NCBI RefSeq assembly: GCF_013868155.1
Contig: NZ_JACEOG010000002.1
Coordinates: 248,001 to 312,000, forward strand
DNA: 64,000 nt
Origin: Aeromicrobium phoceense
Lineage (GTDB): Bacteria > Actinomycetota > Actinomycetes > Propionibacteriales > Nocardioidaceae
Direction of reading: 5' to 3'
Positions 56,483 to 64,000 of the stretch are shown here, one piece after another. Both the position numbers and the translations under genes were made by a program. Positions within the stretch are counted from its first letter, which is position 1; each line of letters starts with the position of its first letter. The notes beneath the pieces were generated by a model. That model had not been told where the DNA came from. It did no database searches and saw only the letters and a program-made list of their open reading frames with translations.

Positions 56483-56501
56483 GAAGGTTAGGCTGACCTA
56501 G
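56483..56501. promoter_or_regulatory. DtxR/IdeR iron box
   Basis: GAAGGTTAGGCTGACCTAG matches the 19-base consensus TWAGGTWAGSCTWACCTWA at 16 of 19 positions, and the two halves AGGTTAG/CTGACCT are symmetric at 6 of 7. It overlaps a TAGGCT -10 (56489-56494) for the ferritin gene and ends 4 bases before GAGGAGG. Confidence 0.78.
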
Positions 56502-56515
56502 CCAGAGGAGGAAAC

Positions 56516-57040
56516 ATGGCTTCCGAGCAGTTCGTGAAGGCCCTGCAGGATCAGATCGGTCACGAGTTCAGCGCGCACCAGCAGTACGTCGGCATCGCGA
56601 CGTACTACGACGCGCTCACCATGCCGCAGATGGCCGCGCTGTTCTACGCGCAGGCCCTCGAGGAGCGCGACCACGCGATGATGATGGTCCAGTACCTGCT
56701 CGACCAGGACCAGCGCGTCGTGATCCCGGCCCTCGCCGCTCCGCGGATGGACTTCGCCGACGTCGTCGAGCCGGTCGCGGCGGCCCTGGAGCAGGAGAAG
56801 CGCGTGACCGCGCAGATCAACGAGCTCACCCGCCTGGCGCGCGAGGACAACGACTTCGCCTCCGACCAGTTCATGCAGTGGTTCATCAAGGAGCAGGTCG
56901 AGGAGGTCGCGAAGATGAGCGACCTGCTGGCCGTCGTCACCCGCTCGAAGGACGACTACGAGCGCATCGAGGACTGGATCGCGCGCGAGGAGACCGGCGA
57001 GGGCTCCGACCCCACCGCGCCGCCGATCGCGGGCGCCTGA
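56516..57040 (+). CDS. Ferritin
   Basis: A 174-residue ferritin of the four-helix type. The ferroxidase residues are in GHEFSAHQQYVGIA and EERDHAMMMVQYL, plus KEQVEEVAKM; haem-binding features of bacterioferritin are absent, so this is BfrB-like. It stores iron and limits Fenton chemistry. ATG 56516 has GAGGAGG at an ideal gap. The iron box over its -10 suggests direct control by a DtxR-type repressor, which is unusual because mycobacterial bfrB is activated by IdeR through distant sites. Confidence 0.94.
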   Translation: MASEQFVKALQDQIGHEFSAHQQYVGIATYYDALTMPQMAALFYAQALEERDHAMMMVQYLLDQDQRVVIPALAAPRMDFADVVEPVAAALEQEKRVTAQINELTRLAREDNDFASDQFMQWFIKEQVEEVAKMSDLLAVVTRSKDDYERIEDWIAREETGEGSDPTAPPIAGA

Positions 57041-57044
57041 CGTC

Positions 57045-57983
57045 GTGAGGGTCGTCCGGGCGCTGCTGACGGTCGTCGCCGTGGCGCTGCTGCTGCTGGC
57101 GGCGACACCGTGGATCGACCGGATCGAGCCGTCCTGGCTCCCCGCGGTCCAGGCACTGGGCCGGCTGTGGATCGTGCTCGCCGTCGTGGGCATCGTCCTC
57201 AGCCTGCTCACGCGGGCGTGGCTCGCCCTGGGCGCGAACGCCGTGGTGATCGCCGTGGCGCTCGTGACGATCCTCAACGTCAGCAACCGGCCGGCCTGCG
57301 ACGCGGGGGAGTCCCGCCTGTCGGTGATGACCTTCAACGCGTTCTACGGTGAGGCCGACGTGGCCCAGCTGGCGGCCGCGGTGCAGCGCCATGACGTCGA
57401 CGTCCTGGTCCTGGCCGAGGCGACCGAGCCGATGATCGCGGCGCTGTCGGCCACGGAGGCCGGCAGCCGCTTCACACACCGCACCGGGCAGACCGTCGAG
57501 GGGCGCGACACCGAGGGCACCGCGATCCTGTCGCGGTACCGCGCCACCCGGGTGGAGGTGCCGGCGGGCGAGGCCGACACCTTCCAGCAGCCCGCCCTGT
57601 CGGTCGACGTGGCCGGGACGCCCATCCTGGTGCGCGCGGTGCACCCGAAGCCGCCGATCGAGCAGTGGCTCGAGGACTGGCGTGCGGGACTTCTCGAGCT
57701 GGGGGAGTGGCAGCGCGCGAACCGCGGCCGACCGCTCGTGATGGCGGGCGACTTCAACGCCTCCTCGGCCCACGCCGCCTTCCGCGATGCCAAGCGCGGC
57801 ATGTACGACACGGCGGGCCCGTGGCCCACGGCCACCCGGCCCCAGAACCGCGCCCACCCGCCGTTCGCCGACATCGACCACGTGCTCGTGCGCGGGCTGA
57901 CCGTGCAGGGCAACGGCACCGAGGACATCAAGGGCAGCGACCACCGCGCCGTGTGGGCCGACCTGCGCGTCTGCACCCGCTAG
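57045..57983 (+). CDS. Endonuclease/exonuclease/phosphatase-family membrane protein
   Basis: A 312-residue protein with two or three N-terminal membrane helices (about 8-22, 42-62 and 65-85), then an EEP domain. Catalytic residues include the FNAFYGE Asn/Glu, the central AGDFNASSAHA (Asp-Asn), and the terminal GSDHRAVWADL (Asp-His). Such proteins can cleave phosphodiesters of nucleic acid, inositol or lipids. GTG 57045 is close to the ferritin stop (4 bases), so may be co-transcribed. The substrate is unknown; a periplasmic active site is likely. Confidence 0.82.
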   Translation: MRVVRALLTVVAVALLLLAATPWIDRIEPSWLPAVQALGRLWIVLAVVGIVLSLLTRAWLALGANAVVIAVALVTILNVSNRPACDAGESRLSVMTFNAFYGEADVAQLAAAVQRHDVDVLVLAEATEPMIAALSATEAGSRFTHRTGQTVEGRDTEGTAILSRYRATRVEVPAGEADTFQQPALSVDVAGTPILVRAVHPKPPIEQWLEDWRAGLLELGEWQRANRGRPLVMAGDFNASSAHAAFRDAKRGMYDTAGPWPTATRPQNRAHPPFADIDHVLVRGLTVQGNGTEDIKGSDHRAVWADLRVCTR

Positions 57984-57991
57984 TGCGCGTG

Positions 57992-58098
57992 ATCTCGATA
58001 TGCGTCTCGCTGCGCTCGCCTGCTACTCGATCGCCGGTGGCGCTGGCTGGATCGCCGGTGGTCGAGTAGCTCGCGAGGGACGAGCGGCGTATCGAGAC
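57992..58098. repeat. Imperfect long inverted repeat (REP-like element)
   Basis: Two arms of about 45 bases, 57992-58036 and 58054-58098, form an imperfect inverted repeat with motif GGTCTCGATACGC...CTACTCGACCACCGG. Such elements (CTCGATA with CTACTCGA cores) are scattered in many actinobacterial genomes and form long hairpins between convergent genes. Here it lies between the EEP gene and nucS, both ending at it. No transposase is present. Confidence 0.75.
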
Positions 58099-58114
58099 CA
58101 CGTCCACCCGGAGG

Positions 58115-58792
58115 TCAGAACAGGCGCAGGCTCGGGTCGTCGAGTCCGCGCAGCTCGTCGTAGTCGACGACGACGCAGTCGATGCCGCGGTCCTTGGCCA
58201 AGGTGCGGGCCTGGGGCTTGATCTCCTGGGCGGCGAAGATGCCGCGCACGGGGCGCAGCTTGGGGTCGCGGTTCATCAGCTCGAGGTAGCGGGTCAGCTG
58301 CTCGACGCCGTCGATCTCGCCACGGCGCTTGATCTCCACGGCGACCGAGGCGCCGGCGGCGTCGCGGCACAGCAGGTCGACCGGACCGATCGCGGTCATG
58401 TACTCGCGGCGCACGAGCGTCATGCCCTCCTCGAGGGCGACGGTGTGCTCGGCCAGCAGCTCCTGGAGGTGCTTCTCGACACCGTCCTTCTGCAGTCCCG
58501 GGTCGACGCCCAGCTCGTGCTCGGAGTCGTGGATGACCTCCTCGAGCCGGATCCGCAGCGTGTCGTCGGTCTTCCTCGCGGTAACGGTCCACTCGGGCAC
58601 GCCGTCCTCGGCGACTCCCTCGCGCAGCGTGCACGGCGGGCTCATCCAGTTGAGGGGCTTGTAGGAGCCTCCGTCGGCGTGCACCAGTACGGAGCCGTCG
58701 GACTTGACCATGATGACCCGCAGGGCCAGCGGCAGGTGGGCCGTCAGGCGTCCGGCGTAGTCGACCTGGCAGCGGGCGACGACGATCCTCAC
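58115..58792 (-). CDS. nucS: Mismatch-specific endonuclease NucS (EndoMS)
   Basis: A 225-residue enzyme of the NucS family, which gives actinobacteria a MutS/MutL-free mismatch repair. The N-terminal DNA-binding domain (about 1-100) is followed by a RecB-like nuclease with [39 protein letters not shown] (catalytic Asp, Glu, Lys), and [17 protein letters not shown]. The final residues LRLF form the beta-clamp contact motif. The GTG at 58792 overlaps the lipoprotein stop. Confidence 0.95.
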   Translation of the reverse strand: MRIVVARCQVDYAGRLTAHLPLALRVIMVKSDGSVLVHADGGSYKPLNWMSPPCTLREGVAEDGVPEWTVTARKTDDTLRIRLEEVIHDSEHELGVDPGLQKDGVEKHLQELLAEHTVALEEGMTLVRREYMTAIGPVDLLCRDAAGASVAVEIKRRGEIDGVEQLTRYLELMNRDPKLRPVRGIFAAQEIKPQARTLAKDRGIDCVVVDYDELRGLDDPSLRLF

Positions 58793-59157
58793 AGGCGCTC
58801 GAGCATCCCGAGTTTGAAGTTGATGGTGTCGCCCGAGAGCTCGCCCTCGGTGGTCTCGCCGTCGTCACCGTCGAGGTAGACGATGCCGTCCTCGACCCGG
58901 TAGGCGCCGCGACGGAAGTCGACGTTGCCCTCGAAGTCCTCGGTGAACGTGCCGTCGGCCGCGAAGTGCACCGTCCAGTCGGCCTCGTCGGCGCGCCAGG
59001 AGCCCACGAGATCGGCCCGCGGATCCTGCGACGGAACGGTGGCGCTGGGCGTCGCCGAGGTCGGGTCGCTGGGCGTCGCGGGCTCCTCCTTGGCACACCC
59101 GGCCAGGCCGGTGAACAGGACGAGCGCGACGGCCGTCGCGGCGAGACGTGAGGACAT
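58789..59157 (-). CDS. Small lipoprotein
   Basis: A 122-residue lipoprotein: signal peptide with lipobox LAGC (Cys21) and a Thr/Pro/Ser-rich stretch (about 25-48), then a small beta-rich domain (about 50-120, [25 protein letters not shown]) like lipocalin/DUF4198-style strands. The stop overlaps nucS (GTGA), so it is translated with it; whether there is a functional link is unknown. ATG 59157 is supported by the signal peptide. Confidence 0.85.
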   Translation of the reverse strand: MSSRLAATAVALVLFTGLAGCAKEEPATPSDPTSATPSATVPSQDPRADLVGSWRADEADWTVHFAADGTFTEDFEGNVDFRRGAYRVEDGIVYLDGDDGETTEGELSGDTINFKLGMLERL

Positions 59158-59253
59158 GGGACTCCCATCGAGACATCGGTGCTGTCACGCTACCCTTTCA
59201 CGAACGCTCGGCGGGAAGCAGCACCGGCGGGCCAAGCCTCCAAGGAGAATCTG

Positions 59254-60444
59254 ATGGCAGAGATCGTCGATAGCATCACCGCCGACGACGAGAAGGGCCG
59301 CATCGCGCGGACCCTGCTCTTCCCGTACCTGAACCACGCCGCGACGATGTACGGCGACGGCTACGCGACGGCAGCCGACATCGATGCGGGCATGCGCTTC
59401 GGCTGCGGCTACCCGATCGGTCCGCTGGCCCTGATCGACGCACTCGGCGCGAAGACGGTCGTCGACGGTCTCTCCGAGCAGTTCGCCCAGACCGGTGACC
59501 CGCTGCACCGCCCGGCCCCCGCGCTGGTCGAGATCGCCGACTCCGGCGCCTCGTTCTCCGGCGAGGGCGCCGACGGCACCCCCGTGCCCGAGGTCAAGCG
59601 CCCCGTCGCCTCGGTCGGCGTCGTCGGCACCGGCACGATGGCCTCGGGCATCGCCCAGGTCTTCGCGCAGGCGGGCTACGACGTCGTCTACGTCGGTCGC
59701 TCGCAGGAGAAGCTCGACGGCGTCGTCGCCTACGTGACGAAGAACCTCGACCGCGCCGTCGCGCGCGGCAAGCTCGACGAGGCCGGCAAGGACGCCGTGC
59801 TCGGCCGTCTCACCGGAGCCACCGAGCGCGAGGCGCTCGCCGACGTCGACCTCGTCGTCGAGGCGATCGCCGAGGACCTCGACATCAAGCTCCAGCTGTT
59901 CCGCGACCTCGACCGCGTCTGCAAGCCGGGCGCGATCCTGGCCACCACCACCTCCTCGCTGTCGATCCGGGCGTGCGCCGACGCCACGGCTCGCCCGGCC
60001 GATGTCATCGGCATGCACTTCTTCAACCCCGCTCCGGTCATGAAGCTGGTCGAGGTCGTCACCACCGAGGTCACCGACCCCGACGTCGACGAGACGGTGC
60101 GCGCCCTGTGCCTGGCCACCGGCAAGCACCCCGTCTCGTGCGGCGACCGCGCGGGCTTCATCGTCAACGCGCTGCTGTTCCCCTACCTGAACGACGCCAT
60201 CCTGCTGCAGGAGTCCGGTGCGGCCTCCATGGAGCAGATCGACGCCGCCATGAAGGAGACCAAGCTGCCGATGGGCCCGTTCGAGCTGCTCGACGTGGTC
60301 GGCAACGACGTCTCGCTGGCGATCCAGCAGACGCTCGTCGACACGTTCGGCCACGAGGGCTGGCAGCCCGCCGAGTCGCTGAAGAAGGTCGTCGCCGAGG
60401 GCCGGCTGGGCCGCAAGACCAAGGCTGGCTTCCACACCTACTGA
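59254..60444 (+). CDS. 3-hydroxybutyryl-CoA dehydrogenase with duplicated C-terminal-type domain
   Basis: A 396-residue enzyme for NAD(P)-dependent oxidation/reduction between acetoacetyl-CoA and 3-hydroxybutyryl-CoA. The Rossmann domain (about 118-295) has VGVVGTGTMASGIAQVF and HFFNPAPVMKLVEVV. The C-terminal domain (about 300-396: FIVNALLFPYLNDAIL, PMGPFELLDVVG) is normal. Residues 10-55 at the N-terminus (RTLLFPYLNHAATM, PIGPLALIDALG) are a second copy of that C-terminal-domain helix set. ATG 59254 follows AAGGAG. It fits the ethylmalonyl-CoA pathway. A classic beta-oxidation role is also possible. Confidence 0.88.
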   Translation: MAEIVDSITADDEKGRIARTLLFPYLNHAATMYGDGYATAADIDAGMRFGCGYPIGPLALIDALGAKTVVDGLSEQFAQTGDPLHRPAPALVEIADSGASFSGEGADGTPVPEVKRPVASVGVVGTGTMASGIAQVFAQAGYDVVYVGRSQEKLDGVVAYVTKNLDRAVARGKLDEAGKDAVLGRLTGATEREALADVDLVVEAIAEDLDIKLQLFRDLDRVCKPGAILATTTSSLSIRACADATARPADVIGMHFFNPAPVMKLVEVVTTEVTDPDVDETVRALCLATGKHPVSCGDRAGFIVNALLFPYLNDAILLQESGAASMEQIDAAMKETKLPMGPFELLDVVGNDVSLAIQQTLVDTFGHEGWQPAESLKKVVAEGRLGRKTKAGFHTY

Positions 60445-60467
60445 GCAGCACCCGCACGCAGCTCGCG

Positions 60468-60498
60468 CATGGCCCCGATCGGTACGATCGGGGCCATG
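60468..60498. terminator. 13-bp hairpin over the end of fadB-like gene and start of next gene
   Basis: CATGGCCCCGATC (60468-60480) pairs perfectly with GATCGGGGCCATG (60486-60498) around loop GGTAC. It follows the dehydrogenase by 23 bases. The right arm holds the -10 TACGAT overlap and the ATG of the next gene, so terminator and leaderless start share one sequence. Confidence 0.75.
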
Positions 60499-60771
60499 TC
60501 GCGTCGCAAGGCAGCCGCCGCCCGGGCCGCCCGTCGCGAGCCCCCGGCTCGGCGTGAGGAGCTCGTCCACCGCCGCGCCGGCGACTTCTGGCAGCGCTTC
60601 ATCACCGGCGCCACGTCCTCGTCGGCGTACCGCTGCCCCGGCTGCGACCAGCTGATCCCGCCGTCGACCCCGCACTTCGTGGTGTGGCCCGACGTGCCGA
60701 GCCTGCTGGAGTCCGACGGGATCAACGAGCGCCGCCACTGGCACCAGCACTGCTGGCAGCGGCAGTCCTGA
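60496..60771 (+). CDS. Small zinc-ribbon-like protein
   Basis: A 91-residue protein. The N-terminus is basic (SRRKAAAARAARREPPARREE). The conserved part (about 35-90) has YRCPGCDQLIPPSTPHFVVWP and ends in RRHWHQHCW, so CxxC plus H/C pairs likely bind zinc; the family is known in actinobacteria only as a conserved hypothetical. ATG 60496 is 7 bases after TACGAT (60483-60488) and lies in the hairpin arm. The link to neighbours is unknown. Confidence 0.82.
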   Translation: MSRRKAAAARAARREPPARREELVHRRAGDFWQRFITGATSSSAYRCPGCDQLIPPSTPHFVVWPDVPSLLESDGINERRHWHQHCWQRQS

Positions 60772-60814
60772 CGGCCGCCCGTCGCCGCGTCACCGGCTCG
60801 GGCAGGATGGACGT

Positions 60815-61591
60815 GTGAAGATCACGGGATCGTCGGTGCTTCCCGCCCGACGCGAGGACATCGAGCTCACGACCGCCGCCGGACTGACGCTGGTGGGGGA
60901 GCTGGCGCTGCCCGCCGATCGTGATCCCGTCGCCACGATGATCTGCCTGCACCCGCTGCCCACCCACGGCGGGATGATGGACAGCCACGTCTTCCGCAAG
61001 GCGTCCTACCGCCTGCCCGCCCTGGCCGACATCGCGGTGCTGCGGTTCAACACGCGGGGCACCGAGAGCGTGCGAGGACGCAGCGAGGGCGAGTTCGACC
61101 GGGCCGAGGGCGAGCGCTTCGACGTCGCCGCGGCGATCGAGTACGCCGAGTTCACCGAGCTGCCGAACGTGTGGATGGTCGGCTGGTCCTTCGGGACCGA
61201 CCTGACCCTCATGTACGGGCTCGAGCCCGACGTGGCCGGCGCCATCCTGCTGTCGCCGCCCCTGCGGTTCAGTCGGCCCGAGCACCTCGAGGCGTGGGCC
61301 GCCGACGGCCGTCCCCTCACGGCGCTGGTCCCGGAGCTGGACGACTACCTCCGGCCCGTCGAGGCGCGCGAGCGCTTCGCTGCGGTCCCGCAGGCCGAGG
61401 TGATCGCCGTGGACGGCGCCAAGCACCTCTGGGTGGGCGACACCGAGCGCGTGCTCGACGAGATCGTGAGCCGCCTCAACCCGCAGGCCCAGGTGCCGTT
61501 GCCGCGCGAGTGGGACGGTCCGATGGAGCGTGCCGACTCCTCGGCCTACGCCGACCGCACCACGGCGGTGTTCAGGGACCAGCCGCGCTGA
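60815..61591 (+). CDS. Alpha/beta hydrolase
   Basis: A 258-residue alpha/beta-hydrolase of the dienelactone-hydrolase-like group. The oxyanion region is ICLHPLPTHGG, the nucleophile elbow is GWSFGTD (Ser), and the C-terminal acid/His are near AVDGAKHLWVGDTE. GTG 60815 has CAGGAT (60803-60808) 6 bases upstream, a weak leaderless start. Its last 20 bases overlap the convergent membrane gene. The substrate is unknown. Confidence 0.85.
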   Translation: MKITGSSVLPARREDIELTTAAGLTLVGELALPADRDPVATMICLHPLPTHGGMMDSHVFRKASYRLPALADIAVLRFNTRGTESVRGRSEGEFDRAEGERFDVAAAIEYAEFTELPNVWMVGWSFGTDLTLMYGLEPDVAGAILLSPPLRFSRPEHLEAWAADGRPLTALVPELDDYLRPVEARERFAAVPQAEVIAVDGAKHLWVGDTERVLDEIVSRLNPQAQVPLPREWDGPMERADSSAYADRTTAVFRDQPR

Positions 61592-62627
61592 GGCCGTCGC
61601 GCGGTCCCAGGGTGGCCCGCACGATCCGGTGCAGTGCCCACTCGAGCGGCCCCCGGGAGAAGCGCAGGAACCACAGGCTCGCTGCGACGAAGGCGACCCC
61701 GAGCGTCCACAGGGCCAGCGCGCCCGAGCCGGACTCGAGCGCGGGGTCGACCTGGATCGCGGCCCAGTAGGCCACGATGTGGCCCACGTAGAGCGTCAGC
61801 GCCATGCGCCCGACCGACTCCAGGGGATACGTCAGTCCGCGCGCCTGCGGCGTGAGGGCGATCAGCAGGGCCAACACGGCGACGCAGATCGCCAGGACGG
61901 ACGCCGCCTCCACCGGGTTCTGCGAGCGGTGGTCCGACGTCAGGGTGGTCAGGACGAGGCTCTCGCGAGCGGCGGGGTCGGCGAGCGTGCGCTGCAGGAG
62001 ATCGAGCATGAGCTGGTGCAGGAGGATGCCGACTCCGAGACCCACGAAGCCGAGGGCGAGCAGGGTGGACCGGCCGATCCGCAGGCGGCCCAGGCCCAGC
62101 CCGACGAGCAGGAAGCCGGTCCACTGGATCGCGGGATAGGGCATGCCGACGAACAGCTCGCCGATCGGGCTGGTGGTCAGCTCGGGCACCCGTTCCACGA
62201 GCCACGCGATGATCACGGGGCCGGCGATGCCGAGCACCGAGCCGACGCCGATCAGCACCGGCACGGGCGCTCGCAGGAACGGCAGCGCCGCCACGAAGTA
62301 CACGGCGTACGAGGCCAGGATGACGGCCACGGGGGTGCCGAGGGCGCTGAGGAAGGCGCCGAGTGCGGCCAGCACCGCGGCGCGCACGAAGATGGCCAGC
62401 CGGTCGTCGGCGAGGCGTTCGCCAACGTGGGGCCGTGTCCCGCCGGTGGTGAGCGCGAGCGAGAACCCGGCGACGACGACGAACAGCACGGCGGCACGCC
62501 CGTCGCCCACATGCCGCCAGGACGCAGCGACACCCGGATCGAAGTCGATCCGGGTGTCGAGGTGGGCGACCACCATGCCCACGAGCGCGAGTCCACGAGC
62601 GGCATCCAGCCCGCGGACTCGCGTCAT
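61572..62627 (-). CDS. Polytopic membrane protein, DUF1624/acyltransferase-like
   Basis: A 351-residue protein with about ten membrane helices. The N-terminus RVRGLDAARGLALVGMVVAHL matches the heparan-alpha-glucosaminide N-acetyltransferase-like (DUF1624/YeiB) family, which has a conserved Arg-Asp and His in that first helix. Such proteins are thought to acylate cell-surface sugars. It lies 8 bases after the crotonyl-CoA reductase stop, so is co-transcribed with it, with no obvious metabolic link. Confidence 0.75.
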   Translation of the reverse strand: MTRVRGLDAARGLALVGMVVAHLDTRIDFDPGVAASWRHVGDGRAAVLFVVVAGFSLALTTGGTRPHVGERLADDRLAIFVRAAVLAALGAFLSALGTPVAVILASYAVYFVAALPFLRAPVPVLIGVGSVLGIAGPVIIAWLVERVPELTTSPIGELFVGMPYPAIQWTGFLLVGLGLGRLRIGRSTLLALGFVGLGVGILLHQLMLDLLQRTLADPAARESLVLTTLTSDHRSQNPVEAASVLAICVAVLALLIALTPQARGLTYPLESVGRMALTLYVGHIVAYWAAIQVDPALESGSGALALWTLGVAFVAASLWFLRFSRGPLEWALHRIVRATLGPRDGLSAAGP

Positions 62628-62635
62628 GTCGGCGA

Positions 62636-63973
62636 TCAGATGCCGCGGAAGCGGTTGATCTCCGTGAGGTACTTGGCGCGCTTCTCCTCGTCAGTGACGC
62701 CCAGGCCCTCCTCGGGCGCCAGCGTCAGCACGCCGACCTTGCCCTGGTGCTTGTTGTGGTGCACGTCGAGCGCGGCCTGGCCGGTGTCCTCGAGCTTGTA
62801 CACCTTCGACACGGTCGGGTGGATGAGGCCCTTGTCGATGAGGCGGTTGGCCTCGTAGGCCTCGCGGTAGTTCGCGAAGTGCGAGCTCTTGATGTTCTTC
62901 AGGTTCATCCACAGGTACCGGTTGTCGTACTGGTGCATGTAGCCCGAGGTCGACGCGCAGGTGATGATCGTGCCGCCCTTGCGCGTGACGTAGACGCTGG
63001 CGCCGAAGGTCTCGCGGCCCGGGTGCTCGAACACGATGTCCGGGTCCTCGCCGCCGGTGAGCTCACGGATCTTCTTGCCGAAGCGCTGCCACTCCTTGGG
63101 GTCCTGGTTGTGCTCGTCCTTCCAGAACTTGTAGCCCTCGGCCGAGCGGTCGATGATGTGCTCGGCGCCCAGCGAGCGCACGATCTCGGCCTTGTCGGGG
63201 CTGGAGACGACGCACACCGGGATGGCTCCACCGTTGAGGGCCATCTGCGTGGCGTAGGAGCCCAGGCCGCCCGAGGCGCCCCAGATCAGCACGACGTCGC
63301 CCTGCTTCATGTTGGCGCCGTTCTTGCTCACCAGCTGGCGGTACGCGGTGGAGTTCACGAGGCCGGGCGAGGCCGCCTCCTCCCACGTCAGGTGCGCGGG
63401 CTTGGGCATGAGCTGGTTCGACTTCACGATGGCCAGCTCGGCCAGGCCGCCGAAGTTCGTCTCGAAGCCCCAGATGCGCTGCTGCGGGTCCATCATCGTG
63501 TCGTCGTGGCCGTCGGGGCTCTCGAGCTCGACCGACAGGCAGTGTGCGACGACCTCCTGGCCGGGCTTCCAGGCGTTGACGCCCGGGCCCGTGCGCAGCA
63601 CGACGCCGGCGAGGTCGGAGCCGACCACGTGGTACGGCAGGTCGTGGCGCTTCGTGTACTCCGAGAGACGGCCGTAGCGCTCGAGGAACCCGAACGTCGA
63701 GACGGGCTCGAAGATCGAGGTCCACACCGTGTTGTAGTTGATCGCGCTGGCCATGACGGCGACGAGGGCCTCGCCCGGAGCCAGCTCCGGGAGGGGGACG
63801 TCGTCGAGGTGCAGGCTCTTGCGCGGGTCCTTGTCCCGGGTGGCCACGCCCTCGAACATGTTCTGCTCGTCCTTGTGGACGGTGATGCCCCGGTAGGTCT
63901 CGGGGAGCTCGAGGTTCTGGTACGTCTCTGCGGTGCGGTCGCCGGACATGATGGCGTCGAGGATGTGCTGCAC
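62636..63973 (-). CDS. ccr: Crotonyl-CoA carboxylase/reductase
   Basis: A 445-residue MDR-type enzyme that carboxylates and reduces crotonyl-CoA to (2S)-ethylmalonyl-CoA with NADPH and CO2. Family markers are AINYNTVWTSIFEPVSTF, VGSDLAGVVLRTGPGVNAW, the nucleotide fold VLIWGASGGLGSYATQMAL, and the extended segment IVFEHPGRETFGASVYVT found in CCR but not in plain quinone reductases. The GTG at 63973 has AAGGAT upstream. It is the entry enzyme of the ethylmalonyl-CoA pathway; the mutase lies at 54.2 kb. Its upstream context is beyond the window. Confidence 0.95.
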   Translation of the reverse strand: MQHILDAIMSGDRTAETYQNLELPETYRGITVHKDEQNMFEGVATRDKDPRKSLHLDDVPLPELAPGEALVAVMASAINYNTVWTSIFEPVSTFGFLERYGRLSEYTKRHDLPYHVVGSDLAGVVLRTGPGVNAWKPGQEVVAHCLSVELESPDGHDDTMMDPQQRIWGFETNFGGLAELAIVKSNQLMPKPAHLTWEEAASPGLVNSTAYRQLVSKNGANMKQGDVVLIWGASGGLGSYATQMALNGGAIPVCVVSSPDKAEIVRSLGAEHIIDRSAEGYKFWKDEHNQDPKEWQRFGKKIRELTGGEDPDIVFEHPGRETFGASVYVTRKGGTIITCASTSGYMHQYDNRYLWMNLKNIKSSHFANYREAYEANRLIDKGLIHPTVSKVYKLEDTGQAALDVHHNKHQGKVGVLTLAPEEGLGVTDEEKRAKYLTEINRFRGI

Positions 63974-64000
63974 GGGGGATCCTTCGCGTCGGTATTGCAG

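Overview
This 64 kb window is a gene-dense, high-GC chromosomal segment from an actinobacterium. The evidence is WhiB1, the SigR-RsrA pair, NucS, the E1o-E2-type Kgd, bL37, a long Rho and many leaderless genes. The gene order and an ethylmalonyl-CoA pathway suggest Propionibacteriales, probably a Nocardioidaceae member close to Nocardioides or Aeromicrobium, but the genus cannot be fixed from sequence alone. I see no prophage, insertion sequence, CRISPR array or rRNA. No gene-free stretch exceeds 300 bases; the longest is the 266-bp divergent promoter at 6759-7024.

Left part (1-13.4 kb): a truncated padR gene with its likely operator; a CBS protein; a leftward group hisN, rsgA, aroA and a DoxX protein; an unusual ECF sigma factor fused to its own zinc-finger anti-sigma domain, a membrane helix and a long Thr/Pro/Glu stalk; a divergent degenerate GGDEF protein; a YedK/HMCES protein; the thiol-stress pair sigR-rsrA behind a perfect SigR promoter; the 24-residue ribosomal protein bL37; an IlvG-type TPP enzyme coupled to a hotdog thioesterase; a PdtaS-like histidine kinase; and whiB1.

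Middle part (13.5-30 kb): malic enzyme; a quinone-oxidoreductase-like protein that lacks a normal stop; a small ATPase; kgd with its 58-residue companion; OsmC; a beta-lactamase-fold protein coupled to a fused 2-oxoacid dehydrogenase E1; a small HTH/Clp-N module behind two identical inverted repeats; an acetyltransferase; an ABC exporter; a MarR operon; and tRNA-Arg(CCG).

Right part (30-64 kb): a response regulator, then argS-lysA-hom-thrC-thrB-rho (lysine and threonine synthesis). Next come rpmE, prfA, prmC, a Sua5-type gene, a WecA/Rfe-like transferase and the full ATP synthase operon, with a CRP/GlxR-like site in front. After that: a tiny predicted secreted peptide, a PduO adenosyltransferase followed by a B12-dependent ethylmalonyl-CoA mutase, ferritin behind an iron box, NucS, a duplicated-domain 3-hydroxyacyl-CoA dehydrogenase, and crotonyl-CoA carboxylase/reductase at the right edge. 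The mutase, dehydrogenase and reductase together point to acetyl-CoA assimilation by the ethylmalonyl-CoA pathway.

Many genes start 6-8 bases after a TANNNT element and have no ribosome binding site, so leaderless transcripts are common here. Adjacent same-strand genes often overlap by 4 bases (ATGA or GTGA) or 1 base (TGATG), which suggests translational coupling.
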